The translations under genes were made by a program, and so were the position numbers. Under the pieces are notes generated by a model. That model was given only the letters and a program-made list of their open reading frames with translations. It searched no databases and was not told the origin of the DNA. A stretch of 64,000 nucleotides of DNA from Meghimatium bilineatum (lineage: Eukaryota; Mollusca; Gastropoda; Stylommatophora; Philomycidae), in contig CM067316.1 of assembly GCA_034231615.1 (NCBI GenBank), forward strand, positions 25,009,791-25,073,790. The letters are read 5' to 3'. Shown here in pieces: positions 46,148-56,560 of the stretch (its first letter is position 1; each line of letters starts with the position of its first letter).

Positions 46148-46690
46148 AAGCTTTTCCTATCTATCTATACGCTGTGGCACTTGTTTGCCTTGATACGTCA
46201 GGTGTGGAAGAGTTCTCTGGAGATGGCCTTCTTGTGTGCTGTTTGTAAACTTGTTCCTGTGGCTTCTTTGATCCATCTTTTACATGGTCTGCCTCTGGCT
46301 TTATAGCCGTTACGTCTATGTGTCATGGTCTTTTAACAACAACTGGGGTCTTTGTTACCTCTAATATTTTATGGTAATGTGTCCTGATATAACCTAATTG
46401 GACTTTGTTGTCCGCTGGTTGAAAGGGCCACGCCTCTCCAAAAGAGAGGTAAACTTGTTAGCTACCATCATGGTCATTTATGGCATGCTATCTGTTGGTA
46501 ATCTGGAAGTGTGTGAAAACCACTTGATCTGTTGTCTTTTGATGTGTTCCAATACTGGTATTGTTTTGGTTATCTGTCTGATGTTATCGTTTCTAATTCT
46601 ATCTCTTAATGACACTCCGAGTATTCTTCGTAGACATGTTATTTCTGCTGTCACTATTTTTTTCTGTCTTGAGCTGTGACCGTGCACTTA
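46148..46690 (-). mobile_element. LINE family D 3' fragment, interrupted by element E
   Basis: The minus strand encodes MHGHSSRQKKIVTAEITCLR then RILGVSLRDRIRNDNIRQIT and KTIPVLEHIKRQQIKWFSH, a LINE post-RT segment. The 3' end bears a (TAGA)n tail (CTATCTATCTATAC on the plus strand). The copy at 48695-49125 is closely related and lacks the 137-bp insert found here. Confidence 0.85.
46323..46475. mobile_element. Short element E, copy 1, with 8-bp flanking repeat
   Basis: TCATGGTC occurs at 46323-46330 and 46468-46475, bracketing 137 bp that are absent from the parallel LINE D copy at 48.9 kb. The insert contains an imperfect palindrome CCTCTCCAAAAGAGAGG and TTACCTCTAATATTTTATGG. The 8-bp duplication suggests a hAT-type MITE, though terminal inverted repeats are not clear. 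Confidence 0.82.
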
Positions 46691-47479
46691 TAATATTGTT
46701 TAGAACAATATAAATGGAATGATATTGACACCAAGTGCCTCTATTTTCCTCTCTGTATTTGTTCATCTGGTACATATCTGAATGCATTATAGTGGAAACA
46801 TTGTGATTCATTTAAGTACTTGTCGATTGGTTGGTTGGTTGCTGATCCAGCGGTTCATGGGCTCATGAGTACATGTCAGATATATAAGTTCATCGGTTTC
46901 ATTGTTGTAGAAAGATAGTGCCTTTTCTTATTTGCCTGTATCTTGAATTCTTTCCCGTTAATATTCAAAACTAAAAGAAATTATTGTCAAATTAATGTAA
47001 TTATTTTTCACCAATTTTACAATAATTTCAGAAGTCTCCACAATATTACACATATTTACCGTATCCAAAAACAAACAAACAAAAAGAAAAGAAAATCACA
47101 CAACGGATAGTTATAATTCTTACGTCGATGTATTGACAAACAGTGATGAACACGTTTCACTATGAATCTCCTTGTTATTTAATAACCAAAATTCTTACAG
47201 CACGTCTACATGGCGCTTCTAGAAAGTATTGGCATATAAGCTCGAGAAAAGACCGACTATGGTTTTAAGGGTCTAATTCGCATACATAATTAATACTGAT
47301 TACTATCTGACACACGATATATCTGATTACCTCTCAGAGAGTGGAAGCTTCGAAAATGTCAAAGAATCGTTCACAAATACCAGACTATGAAAGCCAATGT
47401 TAAACCTGACAGGCCACGGACAGTGGAATCAACACATCAAGTCCCCGACAATATAGGGAATAGTGAAAATGAGTCTTTT
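46691..47479. other. No feature recognised
   Basis: A+T-rich spacer, no gene or repeat supported. Confidence 0.5.
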
Positions 47480-48140
47480 TGAATCCTATTACAATGTCTC
47501 TGATGATGATGCTGATGGGGAATCCCTTTAGCTGTGACCAGTATCTCTTGACGACCAAAAGCACAGATTCACCACAGTGAATAACTGAGGTGACAACCGG
47601 AATTGCCCAGATTTGTTGTCTGAAAGGCATGGTTTTATTGAAGGGGGGGGGGTGTGTTTATAAATGCATTTTTAGTCCACGAAGTGAGGTATCACAGCAG
47701 TATCCCTGGAACATCACGTCCTGCCAGAAGAACATCATACATCCCTGGGCCAACCAGTTCATTACTCGTTTGTTAGATTTGCTGACCCATCAGCAGTCAT
47801 GGCACACCTAGCATTCATCGTCACCTAGAGGTCTGCCACAAAAGAACAAAGATGCTATTTTCGCTGGCTTGCATCACTTCGGTATCTATGTAGACAATTT
47901 GACAGAAGACAAATGTAATAAATTGAGACAAGACATGCAGGGATAAAGATGATGTTTTCAAACGTGACAGGTTGTCAGCTTATCCCCAAACTGACCTTAG
48001 TTGACTCCAACAGCAAGCCTGGAAAGAAGACAGTGGTCCTATTTTTTTATACTGAACTAGAAGGCCATATCCCGACTGAAGAAGGCAGAATAGTGATAGC
48101 GCTAGCGTTTAATGCGCCGGTAGAACTAGGAGACAACTAA
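47480..48140 (+). repeat. Dispersed repeat Y, copy 1
   Basis: Shares, in order, AATCCCTTTAGCTGT, a GATTTxCTGACCCAxCAGCAGT block, a CTxCCACAAAAGxACAAAxxTGC block and GACAxGxTGTxAGC with 50010-50580. One frame reads GLPQKNKDAIFAGLHHFGIY here and the related SLPQKDKSAISAMPASLR there, so it may be coding-derived. No known domain is recognised. Contains a G-run at 47643-47651. Confidence 0.6.
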
Positions 48141-48261
48141 CATTAGCAAGACGAGCAGTTAACGTTTAGTGCAACAATGGCTATTAATTATTATGAATTA
48201 TTCATGGTCAAGAACATGTTAGCAGGCAAAATAGAGTTGTGTGCTTGTAACCAACGCAAAG

Positions 48262-48480
48262 TACTTAAATTTGGAATCTCCCTAGTGTCGCGGTTAAGCT
48301 CTTCGCCTGTAAGGCGGCTCGTGTCGTCTTGTTTACTATGTGTATTTTGTTCCGGATTATCCCTGAGGATTATCACTTGAAGCAACGGAGTTACGTGCTA
48401 TGAGTGGTACTCTCTGCAGGTGGGAAGCCGCTTCGTTGAGCGACCGAGTACAATGAAATGTACCACCTCTACGACTTTTG
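48262..48480 (+). mobile_element. SINE type H, copy 3
   Basis: Head CTAGTGTCGCGGTTAAGCTC then TTCGCCTGTAAGGCGG is tRNA-like (A-box region and anticodon arm). Body GATTATCACTTGAAGCAACG, GAGTTACGTGCTATGAGTGG and ACCGAGTACAATGAAA matches copies 1 and 2. Confidence 0.75.
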
Positions 48481-48694
48481 AACCCTTTGAACTTTTTTGA
48501 ACTTAAATCTTCACGCTGTAACAGAACGGTGGAAGCCTCCTTTTTAAGGTATTGCACAAGAACCGAGATAGATAAGACTGGGCAGAAAAGAAAGTTCTCG
48601 CAACACTCCCCATTTGGAACGATCTATGTGCACATATCGATTAGAAGTCATCGCGTGAACGCCTAAGTACATGATCTGCTATTCACAAGTCACA

Positions 48695-49125
48695 GAGAAC
48701 TATCTATTTATCTATACGCTGTGTCCCTTGTTTGCCTTGCGACGTCAGGGGTGGAAGATTTCTCTGGAGATGACCTTCTTGTGCGCTGTTAGTAAGTTTG
48801 TTACTGTGGCTTCTTTGATTTCTGTGATCCATCTTTTACATGGTCTGCCTCTGGCTTTATAACCGTTATGAACCGTCTATGTGTCATGGCAATATGTGGC
48901 ATGCTATATGTCGGTAGTCCGGAAGCGTGTGAAAATCACTTGATCTGTTGTCTTTTGATGTTCCAATACTGGTATTGTTTTGGTTATCTGTCTGATGTTA
49001 TCGTTTCTAATTCTATCTCTTAATGACACTCCGAGTATTCTTCGTAGACATGTCATTTATGTTGTCACTATTTTTCTTTTGTCTTGTGCTGTCATTGTCC
49101 AGGTTTGGCACTGGTAGCATAGTGA
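48695..49125 (-). mobile_element. LINE family D 3' fragment
   Basis: Matches 46148-46690 along its length, starting at the tail CTATCTATTTATCTATACGC. It continues uninterrupted across the position where element E sits in the other copy. Frames give the same IxWFSHxxRxP and SLRDRIRNDNIRQ blocks with frame changes. Confidence 0.85.
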
Positions 49126-49434
49126 TGGAATAATAATAGTCTTGTATAATGCTACTTTAGTGTCTAGTGTCTTTAGTGTCACAGAGAACATAAGGGGAAA
49201 TTTTCAGTGTTGAAACATTAATTCTGAAATTGTTCACTTTATATATGTGCACAGGTAGATTGAGTCAGCTAACAATATGGACCATTAGAATCGCCACTAC
49301 GTTTGATCAGCCAATTTATTCTTCGCCGTCATTAGTTGTCAAATTTTTGCTGATTAGCAGGATACAATCCGAAGAAAAAGAATGCGTCTTCTACACCGCT
49401 TTACAGCTTAGTTGCGACATCGTCGCCTTTCGTC

Positions 49435-49715
49435 CTTCTTCTTCTTCTGCGTTCGTTGTCAAACTCCTGCAGATTATCAGGATGTAGTCCGAGAACGGAA
49501 TGCTTTGTGTCATGGTTTACATCATTGCTGCGATATCTGCGCCTTTCGGCCTGACACATCCGACTTCAGCGTGGCTTTGGGTCACTGACCCTATATGGGA
49601 TGGGACAGTCAACTCCATTCCATAACCTCCTTAGTCGCCTCTTACGACATGCATGGAAGGTAAACAATGTTGCTATTCTTTGCTCCCCTTTCGGGCCCCG
49701 GCAACACACGGGCGG
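49435..49715 (-). mobile_element. LINE A terminal segment, complete-looking copy
   Basis: Read on the minus strand: GTTGCCGGGGCCCGAAAGGG, GAGCAAAGAATAGCAACATT, CATGTCGTAAGAGGCGACTA, GAAGTCGGATGTGTCAGGCC, GATATCGCAGCAATGATGTA and CTGCAGGAGTTTGACAACGA, then a (GAA)n tail at the left edge. This is the best-preserved example of the ~280-bp segment. Confidence 0.9.
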
Positions 49716-49792
49716 CCACGTCCTGACACATGCGACTTGGGCGATATTTTTGGATCACTTAGATCTATGAAGCAGGATAACCTACACCACCT

Positions 49793-49930
49793 GTACACAC
49801 GTCTACACACACGTCTACACGCACGTCTACACGCACGTCTACACACACGTCTACACACACGTCTACACACACGTCTACACACACGTCTACACGCACGTCT
49901 ACACGCACGTCTACACACACGTCTACACAC
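49793..49930. repeat. 12-bp minisatellite, about 11 copies
   Basis: ACGTCTACACAC/ACGTCTACACGC alternate. The period is divisible by three, so several frames are open on both strands (RLHTRLHA, CVDVCVDV, RRVCRRAC). This is a composition artefact. Confidence 0.95.
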
Positions 49931-50009
49931 TTCCTACGATATGAACGACAAGTTACAGTCATGTTAATTTTTTCTTCGGACACCGACCACACATGGTTCT
50001 GTCCTCTTC

Positions 50010-50580
50010 TAAGATTATATCTTTGATGATGATTGTGATAAAATAATCCCTTTAGCTGTAAGCAGGTAGCTCTTGAGAACCCGTAGACTTTCGGACAAAA
50101 GTACAGGTTGTTTTCAGTAAACAGAGTGAACACCCTTACTGATGCAATGTTGTCTCAAAGAAATGATTATGTAAGGCAGATTTATGGATGCATATATAGT
50201 TCCGGAAGGGAGGGCATTCCCCATTACCTAAGGATTATCACACCATTACAGGACATCTGGATCAACTATCTCATCATTCTTCTGTATGATTTACTGACCC
50301 ACCAGCAGTGATGACATATCTAACATTCCCCGTCACCTCACTAGGAGTCTACCACAAAAGGACAAAAGTGCAATATCCGCTATGCCTGCATCTCTTCGTT
50401 AACCTTGGATATCATTTGATAGAAGACAAGAGTCAGAAATCGAGACAAGATGTGACAATGTTCGTTTTCTTCACAGGTGTAAAGCTGTCAGCCAATTCCT
50501 CAATTTCCCTTAATCCACCCCTACGACATATCTGAAAAGGAGACTGTGACTCTATTACTTGCACCCTGAACTAGTTAGAA
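50010..50580 (+). repeat. Dispersed repeat Y, copy 2
   Basis: Diverged relative of 47480-48140 in the same orientation, about 2.5 kb away. It could be a segmental duplication or two insertions of an unknown element. Confidence 0.6.
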
Positions 50581-50658
50581 GTACAGGCCCCGGTGGCCAT
50601 ACGGGCGAGGATTATGTGTATGTGTGTGTTTTTTTAATGTGACAATTTTAATGTTTTG

Positions 50659-50716
<58 letters not shown>
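50659..50716. repeat. (CT)n(TA)n microsatellite
   Basis: CTCTCTCTCTCTCT followed by about 40 bp of TA. Confidence 0.97.
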
Positions 50717-50717
<1 letters not shown>

Positions 50718-51429
50718 CATGTCTGGTACATATTCTATTGTGTTGGGCACGGTAGTGTTGTTTTAAATAGTTTCCAAGCGTGTTAGGTCCGTCAGGGGCT
50801 TAGAGTACCACTTAGAATGCATCTAACGTGGCTCTCGACGATACAGGCCATATATAATATATTCCCAATTATTTGTAGAACAGGCTAACCGAGATCTGAG
50901 CGATACCCATCTGAACAATGGTCGATATTGACTATATCCAATGTTGAACTTCCCCATTATAAATAGATCGATAACCCTCCTCACGCGATAACACACACAC
51001 AGCACACAATTGCTGAGTTTATTTACCCTCCCTATAGAAAGCAAATCAATAATTCCCTACACATTCACGAACTTGTCGTTTTGTGCTCTTTCACAATAAT
51101 AATAAATAAATCAATACTTGCATACCCTTTCATTCACTTCTCTGTGGGGAACCGTTATTTTAAATCTATTTTCGAAACTGCTTGTAAACATGGAGATTGC
51201 ATCTTAGTGGTTGCACAAAAGTCATTATCTTGAAAAAGTACATCTCTAAACGCTTAGACAAATCTGTATTTCGACAGATACATGTTGTTGTTCCTCTATC
51301 ACAAGCTATAATCACCATTTGCTACATCCACTTTATGTAATTAAGTTACAGTTGTGTCCTTGACTATAAGCTGGTGGATACTTTGCTCTATGTTGGCTGT
51401 AAAGGTCCTTAATAAGCCATGCATGGTAT
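50717..51429. other. No feature recognised
   Basis: No gene or repeat supported. Confidence 0.5.
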
Positions 51430-51725
51430 TCATTCATTCATTCATTTTCCTTTTGTGCTGAAGTTAGCGCATAGGGCAGAGGTCAGATCTCTCCAATTCT
51501 ATCTGTTCACAGCTATTCTGTACAGTTCTTGAATAGTATGAATATTGGTTGTTTTACTTTCTCTAAGTATTGTTCTCCTGAGTGTTTCTTTTGGTCTACC
51601 CCTTGCATGCATGGTATGGTCACTATAAATGGTGCTTGATCTTTCCACGACTTTCTAGCTACTCTCCACTGTTGATCTGTTGCATTTCTACTTTCTTCAC
51701 ACGACGCTGCACAACATATCACATC
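51430..51725 (-). mobile_element. LINE 3' end with (TGAA)n tail
   Basis: On the minus strand, successive frames give KRNTQENNT-like, then IQELYRIAVNRxNWRDLT and SAYALTSAQKENE, ending in a (TGAA)n tail (CATTCATTCATTCATT on plus). 'aedR..WR.Lts..' followed by a short-repeat tail is the usual LINE 3' structure. Decayed. Confidence 0.7.
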
Positions 51726-52089
51726 TCCAACAAAACACTTGAGTTGAAGATAGATAATGTAGGTTTGAATTGTCGACTACAACACACAATGATCCATCTT
51801 GAAATGGACATATAATGAGGAACTGCTGGTCTTCGGTTTCCTTGTCGATACCGCATCTCTGGATTATCATATTGATTTCAAATCAAAATAAGACTTCTAG
51901 AAAAAGAGGTCTAGCCACAAGGTCGGTAAACTCTTCTCCCCCCTTCCCCCCCCCCCAAATTCCTTAGCGTTTTCGCAAAAATATCAGCAAAATTATCGTC
52001 AAATATAAAAATTAACACACGAACTGCAGTTCTGGGGAGTGTTCTTTACCAAAGCCTGTAGATAAGGAGAGAGGAGAGGGGCGTGATTA

Positions 52090-52430
52090 AAAATCAGATC
52101 ATGTTCTTTATCAGGAAATCAGAAATCTGACCATATCTTTTATCAGGAAATCAGAAATCTGACCGTATCATTTATCAGGAAATCAGAAATCTTACCATAT
52201 CTTTTATCAAGAAATCAGAAATCTGACCATATCTTTTATCAGAAATCTGACCATATCGTTTATCAGGAAATCAGAAATCTGACCATATCTTTTAACAAGA
52301 AATCAGAAATCAGACCATATCTTTTATCATAAATCTGACCATATCTTTTAACAAGAAATCAGAAATCTGACCATATCTTTTATCAGGAAATCAGAAATCT
52401 GACCGTATCTTTTATCAGGAAATCAGAAAT
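52090..52430. repeat. ~32-bp minisatellite, about 9 copies
   Basis: AAATCAGAAATCTGACCATA plus TCTTTTATCAGG repeats, with shortened units lacking AGGAAATC at about 52240 and 52325. Confidence 0.92.
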
Positions 52431-52859
52431 CCGATTATGTCCTTTTCTTGATTTCTTTACATCAATCTTCTCATTGTTATATGATAACGAACTGTGAATA
52501 AGGATAATTTTGATGCCCAATGAAGGTGCACACTACAATAATATTTATAGTGGGAATGACAAGTGCAATTAACTAGAAAGCAGAGAAATGGGGAAGAACA
52601 TGAGAGTATGCATTTTCTTGTACAGGAGGAGGGGTTTATCCTTGAAAAAAAGGCATTCGTCCGATTTCATTACATTTTTCGCGATCTTTTTCTGGATAAA
52701 AAAGTTATACAGGGAGGGGTGTGTTCACATGTATGATGTATGTCTCCTGCTGAGTGACATGCCTTTACATGTGATGAATGGACACGTTATAAGTCCAATT
52801 TCAATCAGAAATTATGCTCTCTCAACAACTATGTTGTGTCTATGAAAGTGAACTATTTT

Positions 52860-53245
52860 GATAAGAATGAATGTCATATATGTTTAGAAAGAGTAGCAAT
52901 GAAAAGTATGGTTTTAGGAAAACCATAGAGGGGTAAACCAAGAAAAACATCGACACAAGACATTAAGGTAACCTTGGGTCTGAAATTATTAGGCGGAAAT
53001 TTATGAAGGTTGAGTCATTCATCTAATGAGTGTCATGGAAACTAAATTACTCTGACAACATTGAATATCGTTTTGGTTTATAAAGAGTAGCAATGGAAGA
53101 CACGATTTCATAAAGAACTTTCATGGGTGCACCAAGAAGGAGATCAACACACGTTATTAAGGAAACCTTTCTAAAAATCTGAAATCTGACTGAAATTGAT
53201 GAAGTCATTCATGCAGGTTTTGATGAAAGCGACGTTTTATTAAGG
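52860..53245 (+). mobile_element. Two tandem LINE 3'-end fragments (family K)
   Basis: AAAGAGTAGCAATG at about 52889 and 53083 begin two similar segments of about 195 bp. Each encodes a LINE-like run: the first, RVAMKSMVLGKP then KPRKTSTQDIKVTLGLK; the second, RxQWKTRFH... APRRRSTHVI-like. The family end MKATF-like at about 53225 parallels QKTVMTATSCLGYAT at 55.9 kb. Heavily decayed. Confidence 0.5.
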
Positions 53246-53707
53246 ACACGATCAATTGCAATGATGTATTGATCCTTCCCTAATCTTTCTGAGCCTTTTC
53301 CGCGCCTCCTTATTTGTCTGTTTGCGTGTAACTTTGAAGTGTAGTCCAATGTTTTACTCACATTTCCAATACTTGAACTGAAATATTATGATAATAAATA
53401 GTTTTTCTCTTATTTGATTCCTTGATCTATAATTAAAAAGTGCACATCTTTCCCTTAATTATGTGCTGTGTTGACGTCGGTTAAATTACTACTCACTCAG
53501 GGAAAACGCTGTTATTCTACGTTAGCTGCAGTTATATGCTGATTTCATGTTTGATGTCAAAAATTTGACAAGCGATCAACTAGTTCATATGCAAATATAA
53601 TGACTTTCCGTTACTCTTCTTGTTGCTGTGATTGTGAATAACTTCAATATTTCAATTGTCACTTTATACATATTTAAATTTAACATTCCAGACTTGTTCT
53701 ACATCGA

Positions 53708-53845
53708 TCGTTCGTAATGTGCAATCCGCGGACCGCTATATGTTCGTAATGTGGAATCCGAGGATCACTATATGTTCGTAACGTGGAATCCGCGGACCAC
53801 TATTTGTTCGTAATGTGGAATCCGCGGACCACTATATGTTCCGGA
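53708..53845. repeat. 32-bp minisatellite, 4 copies
   Basis: GTTCGTAATGTGGAATCCGC plus GGACCACTATAT repeats. The first copies are slightly diverged (GTGCAATCC, CGAGGATC). Confidence 0.93.
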
Positions 53846-53960
53846 TGTCACCTCGGGGATCCGCGAAGTTTAGAAGAAAGGTTAAGAATTTTTGTCAATT
53901 ACAATATACCACGATTTATTACATGATCCAATTTCCTGAGGTCGTGGTAACAGGATTATC

Positions 53961-55224
53961 AGAACCCCCACTCAGGCACGTAGAATAATGTTGGGAGCAA
54001 TGAAATCAACACCCATTGCAGAGATGCAGAAAATGGGAAGAATGCAAACACTTGGCGAACGCAGAGACACAAAAGTACTAATTCAAGCAGAAAAGTTCCA
54101 GTGTATGCCAAGTCATCCAATGAAGGAAAGATTCCAAAATCTAGCAATGGGGCGACTGAAAAGGAGCAGCTTTATCCATCAAGCTAAACGACTCCGTAGA
54201 CAACTTACAGACCTACCTTAAGTTGATAGCCCCTTAAGGTCTGTACCAGAACAAACCCCGTGGAGTGAAAGCCATGGAATGCCAATATACATTCAGACCC
54301 ATGTGAAAGAAATACAAAGCGAGGACGAACAGAACAGTGTGCAGCGAATGACAGTCACCCTCAGTTTCCTGGATGAGGAATATCCACAAGATATATGGGT
54401 CAGAATGTACACAGATGGGTCAGAATGTACACAGATGGGTCAGTACAGAATGCTGTGAGGAATGGAGGTGCATGTGTATATATAGAATATCCACACAAGC
54501 CTAGAGATACAATCAGAACACCGACGGGGAAATTCTGCAATAATTATGATGCAGAAATCCAGGCAATTAGTGTGGCAGCTAAAAAAACTGCTGAATTCCA
54601 ACTCTGGCCTACAGCCTGTGGTATTCCTGACAGATGCAAGGTCAGTGCTTCAAGCTCTCCAGTCTGGAAAACTAACATACTTGAAGAAACTACTTACCAA
54701 TTATCTTACCAATTATCTTACCACATCCAGTGGATACCCTCTCACTGTGGAATACCAGGAAATGAAAAAGCAGACCAACTGGCTACGGAAGGTGCTGCCG
54801 AAGACCAACCAGATATACCAATCACCTACCATCAGAAAAAACAGATGATCAAGTCAATAAGAAAGCCACAAACACCAACACAAGATGACTATCACATTAT
54901 GAACAGATCAGAGCAAGTTATAATTCTACGTCTCAGAACAGGACACAACCGACTCCGCAGTCACATGTATACAAAGTTCAAGATTGGCAACACGGCCATG
55001 TGTACATGTGGACAGGCAGCACAGAGTGCCAAACATATACTTCAAGAGTGTTCTGAGCATGAAACGCTGAGGCATACATATTGGCCAGAGGAAACAACAC
55101 TGGAATCAAAGCTCTATGGGACACTGTATGAACTACAAAAGACAGTGAGTTTTATTCAGGAGACAGAATTACAGATATAGACATGTTTCAAGTGCACGAA
55201 AGAAGAAGAAGAAGAACCCCCACT
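53961..55224 (+). mobile_element. LINE family B, 5'-truncated, 12-bp TSD, best-preserved copy
   Basis: AGAACCCCCACT occurs at 53961-53972 and at 55213-55224, directly after a (GAA)n tail. The 1240-bp insert starts in the ORF2 region after RT (RIMLGAMKSTPIAEMQKMGR, MKERFQNLAMGRLKRSSFIH) and runs through RNase H and the C-terminal zinc-knuckle-like end to the 3' UTR. Near-perfect duplications mark low age. Only two short local tandem duplications and few breaks are seen. Confidence 0.95.
54395..55180 (+). CDS. LINE B ORF2 C-terminal region: RNase H and CCHC-like end
   Basis: An uninterrupted 261-codon frame, part of a retrotransposon and not a host gene. Residues about 10-45 give MYTDGSVQNAVRNGGACVYI, the first RNase H Asp block. 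CNNYDAEIQAISVAAKK carries the Glu. The third block is frame-shifted here: VVFLTDARSVLQALQSGK is read in an overlapping frame at 54599-54664. The main frame resumes at IQWIPSHCGIPGNEKADQLA (His and final Asp). The C-terminus has MCTCGQAAQSAKHILQEC, a C-x-C-x8-H-x4-C knuckle common to I/Jockey-group LINEs. The AUG is internal to the truncated ORF2, so no separate protein is implied. A 20-nt unit ATGGGTCAGAATGTACACAG is tandemly repeated at its start. Confidence 0.85.
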   Translation: MGQNVHRWVRMYTDGSVQNAVRNGGACVYIEYPHKPRDTIRTPTGKFCNNYDAEIQAISVAAKKTAEFQLWPTACGIPDRCKVSASSSPVWKTNILEETTYQLSYQLSYHIQWIPSHCGIPGNEKADQLATEGAAEDQPDIPITYHQKKQMIKSIRKPQTPTQDDYHIMNRSEQVIILRLRTGHNRLRSHMYTKFKIGNTAMCTCGQAAQSAKHILQECSEHETLRHTYWPEETTLESKLYGTLYELQKTVSFIQETELQI

Positions 55225-55434
55225 ATGTTTATAGTTACCATCGCTGTTATAACATGTTTGAACTAACATCCATAGTTGAAAGAGACATACCTCATCATAG
55301 GAGTGACCTTTTATTTAACAAAAAACTTACAACAGACATTCATAACAAACACATATATAAAAAAAAATTTTTTAAAGTTGGACAAATACTGTGATATTTA
55401 GACAACCTTCACACAATTAGAAATACTACCTGGT

Positions 55435-55720
55435 AGTATTATATTTTATGTAGGCAGTATTTTAATTATGATTTTGTAAGTAGTATTTTAATTATGATTT
55501 TGTAGGCAGTATTTTAATTATGATTTTGTAGGTAGTATTTTAATTATGATTTTGTAAGTAGTATTTTAATTATGATTTTGTAGGCAGTATTTTAATTATG
55601 ATTTTGTAGGTAGTATTTTAATTATGATTTTGTAGGCAGTATTTTAATTATGATTTTGTAGGCAGTATTTTAATTATGATTTTGTAGGCAGTATTTTAAT
55701 TATGATTTTGTAGACAGTAT
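55435..55720. repeat. 26-bp minisatellite, about 11 copies
   Basis: GTATTTTAATTATGATTTTG plus TAGGCA repeats with TAAGTA/TAGGTA variants. Confidence 0.94.
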
Positions 55721-55724
55721 GTTA

Positions 55725-55950
55725 AACATCAATGGGAAGATGATGATGCCAGGGTGACGAACAAGAAGCAGACCAAGAAAAATATCTATCTATCTATCTA
55801 TACACTGTGTCCCTTGTTTGCCTTGCAGCGTCAGGGGTGGAAGAGTCCACATGAACATGACACTAACAGAAGCCGGATGACTGGCTCAAGATCGACAAAA
55901 GTTTCAAAAAACTGTGATGACTGCTACATCCTGTTTAGGATATGCTACCC
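55725..55950 (+). mobile_element. LINE family K 3' fragment split by a LINE D tail
   Basis: Left part reads MMMPG-R-TRSRPRK. Right part reads MNMTLTEAG, then LAQDRQKFQKTVMTATSCLG plus YAT. Between them (about 55783-55848) lies a short minus-strand LINE D end beginning with a TATC repeat. The DRxKFRxxVxxAT ending is typical of a LINE ORF2 terminus. Confidence 0.62.
55783..55848 (-). mobile_element. LINE family D, extreme 3' end
   Basis: CTATCTATCTATCTATACAC then TGTGTCCCTTGTTTGCCTTG and GCGTCAGGGGTGGAAGAGT match the tails at 46148 and 48695. Only about 65 bp remain, the shortest copy of this family here. Confidence 0.8.
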
Positions 55951-56274
55951 GATGATGATGTTAAATATCATTTTCCTATAATTTCACAAAATGTTTCTGA
56001 ATGTTTGGCTTTTATAACGCATTTGGCTCCCTAAGTAATATATTCCCAGTACGTCTGCCTGGCCAACTTTAATCTGACCAGCGACCATTAGTTCGTCTTA
56101 TGAATGTATGTTTCCAAACGTCGTAATAAAGTCTGATACAAGTAAGTGTGTAAGAAGTTTACAGCTCTGGCTTAATACAGAAATAGCCTGATCCTGTCCG
56201 GGTATAGCCCACGTTGAAACTAGCAAATCTATTAATTAATTAATGACTATAGGAATTGATGAACAGAACTAAGA

Positions 56275-56560
56275 CTTGCCCGTTCATGTCATGTGTTTCT
56301 GGGACCTGAAAGGGGAACAACGAAAATAAACACTTAACTACTATGCATGTCGTACGAGGTGACAAGGATGTTTAGGGGTAAAGATATATGTCACATTCCA
56401 ATAGAAGATCAAAGTGACCAAATATCATTCTGAAGTCGGATGTGTCAGACCGAAGGCGCAGATATCGCTGTCAAGTCGCAAACCAGAACACAGCGTATTC
56501 GTTCTATGGACTTCATCCTGCTAACATGGAGGAGTATTAGATTGAAGGCAGAAGCAGACA
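56275..56560 (+). mobile_element. LINE A terminal segment
   Basis: Contains ACCTGAAAGGGGAACAACGA, CATGTCGTACGAGGTGACAA, GAAGTCGGATGTGTCAGACC and ATATCGCTGTCAAG, and ends with a degenerate tail. Same extent as 49435-49715. Confidence 0.82.

Noticed and set aside
49793-50133. Cys/Val/Asp-rich and Arg/Cys-rich repeat ORFs
   Set aside because: A 12-bp minisatellite opens several frames on both strands at once, which a real gene would not.
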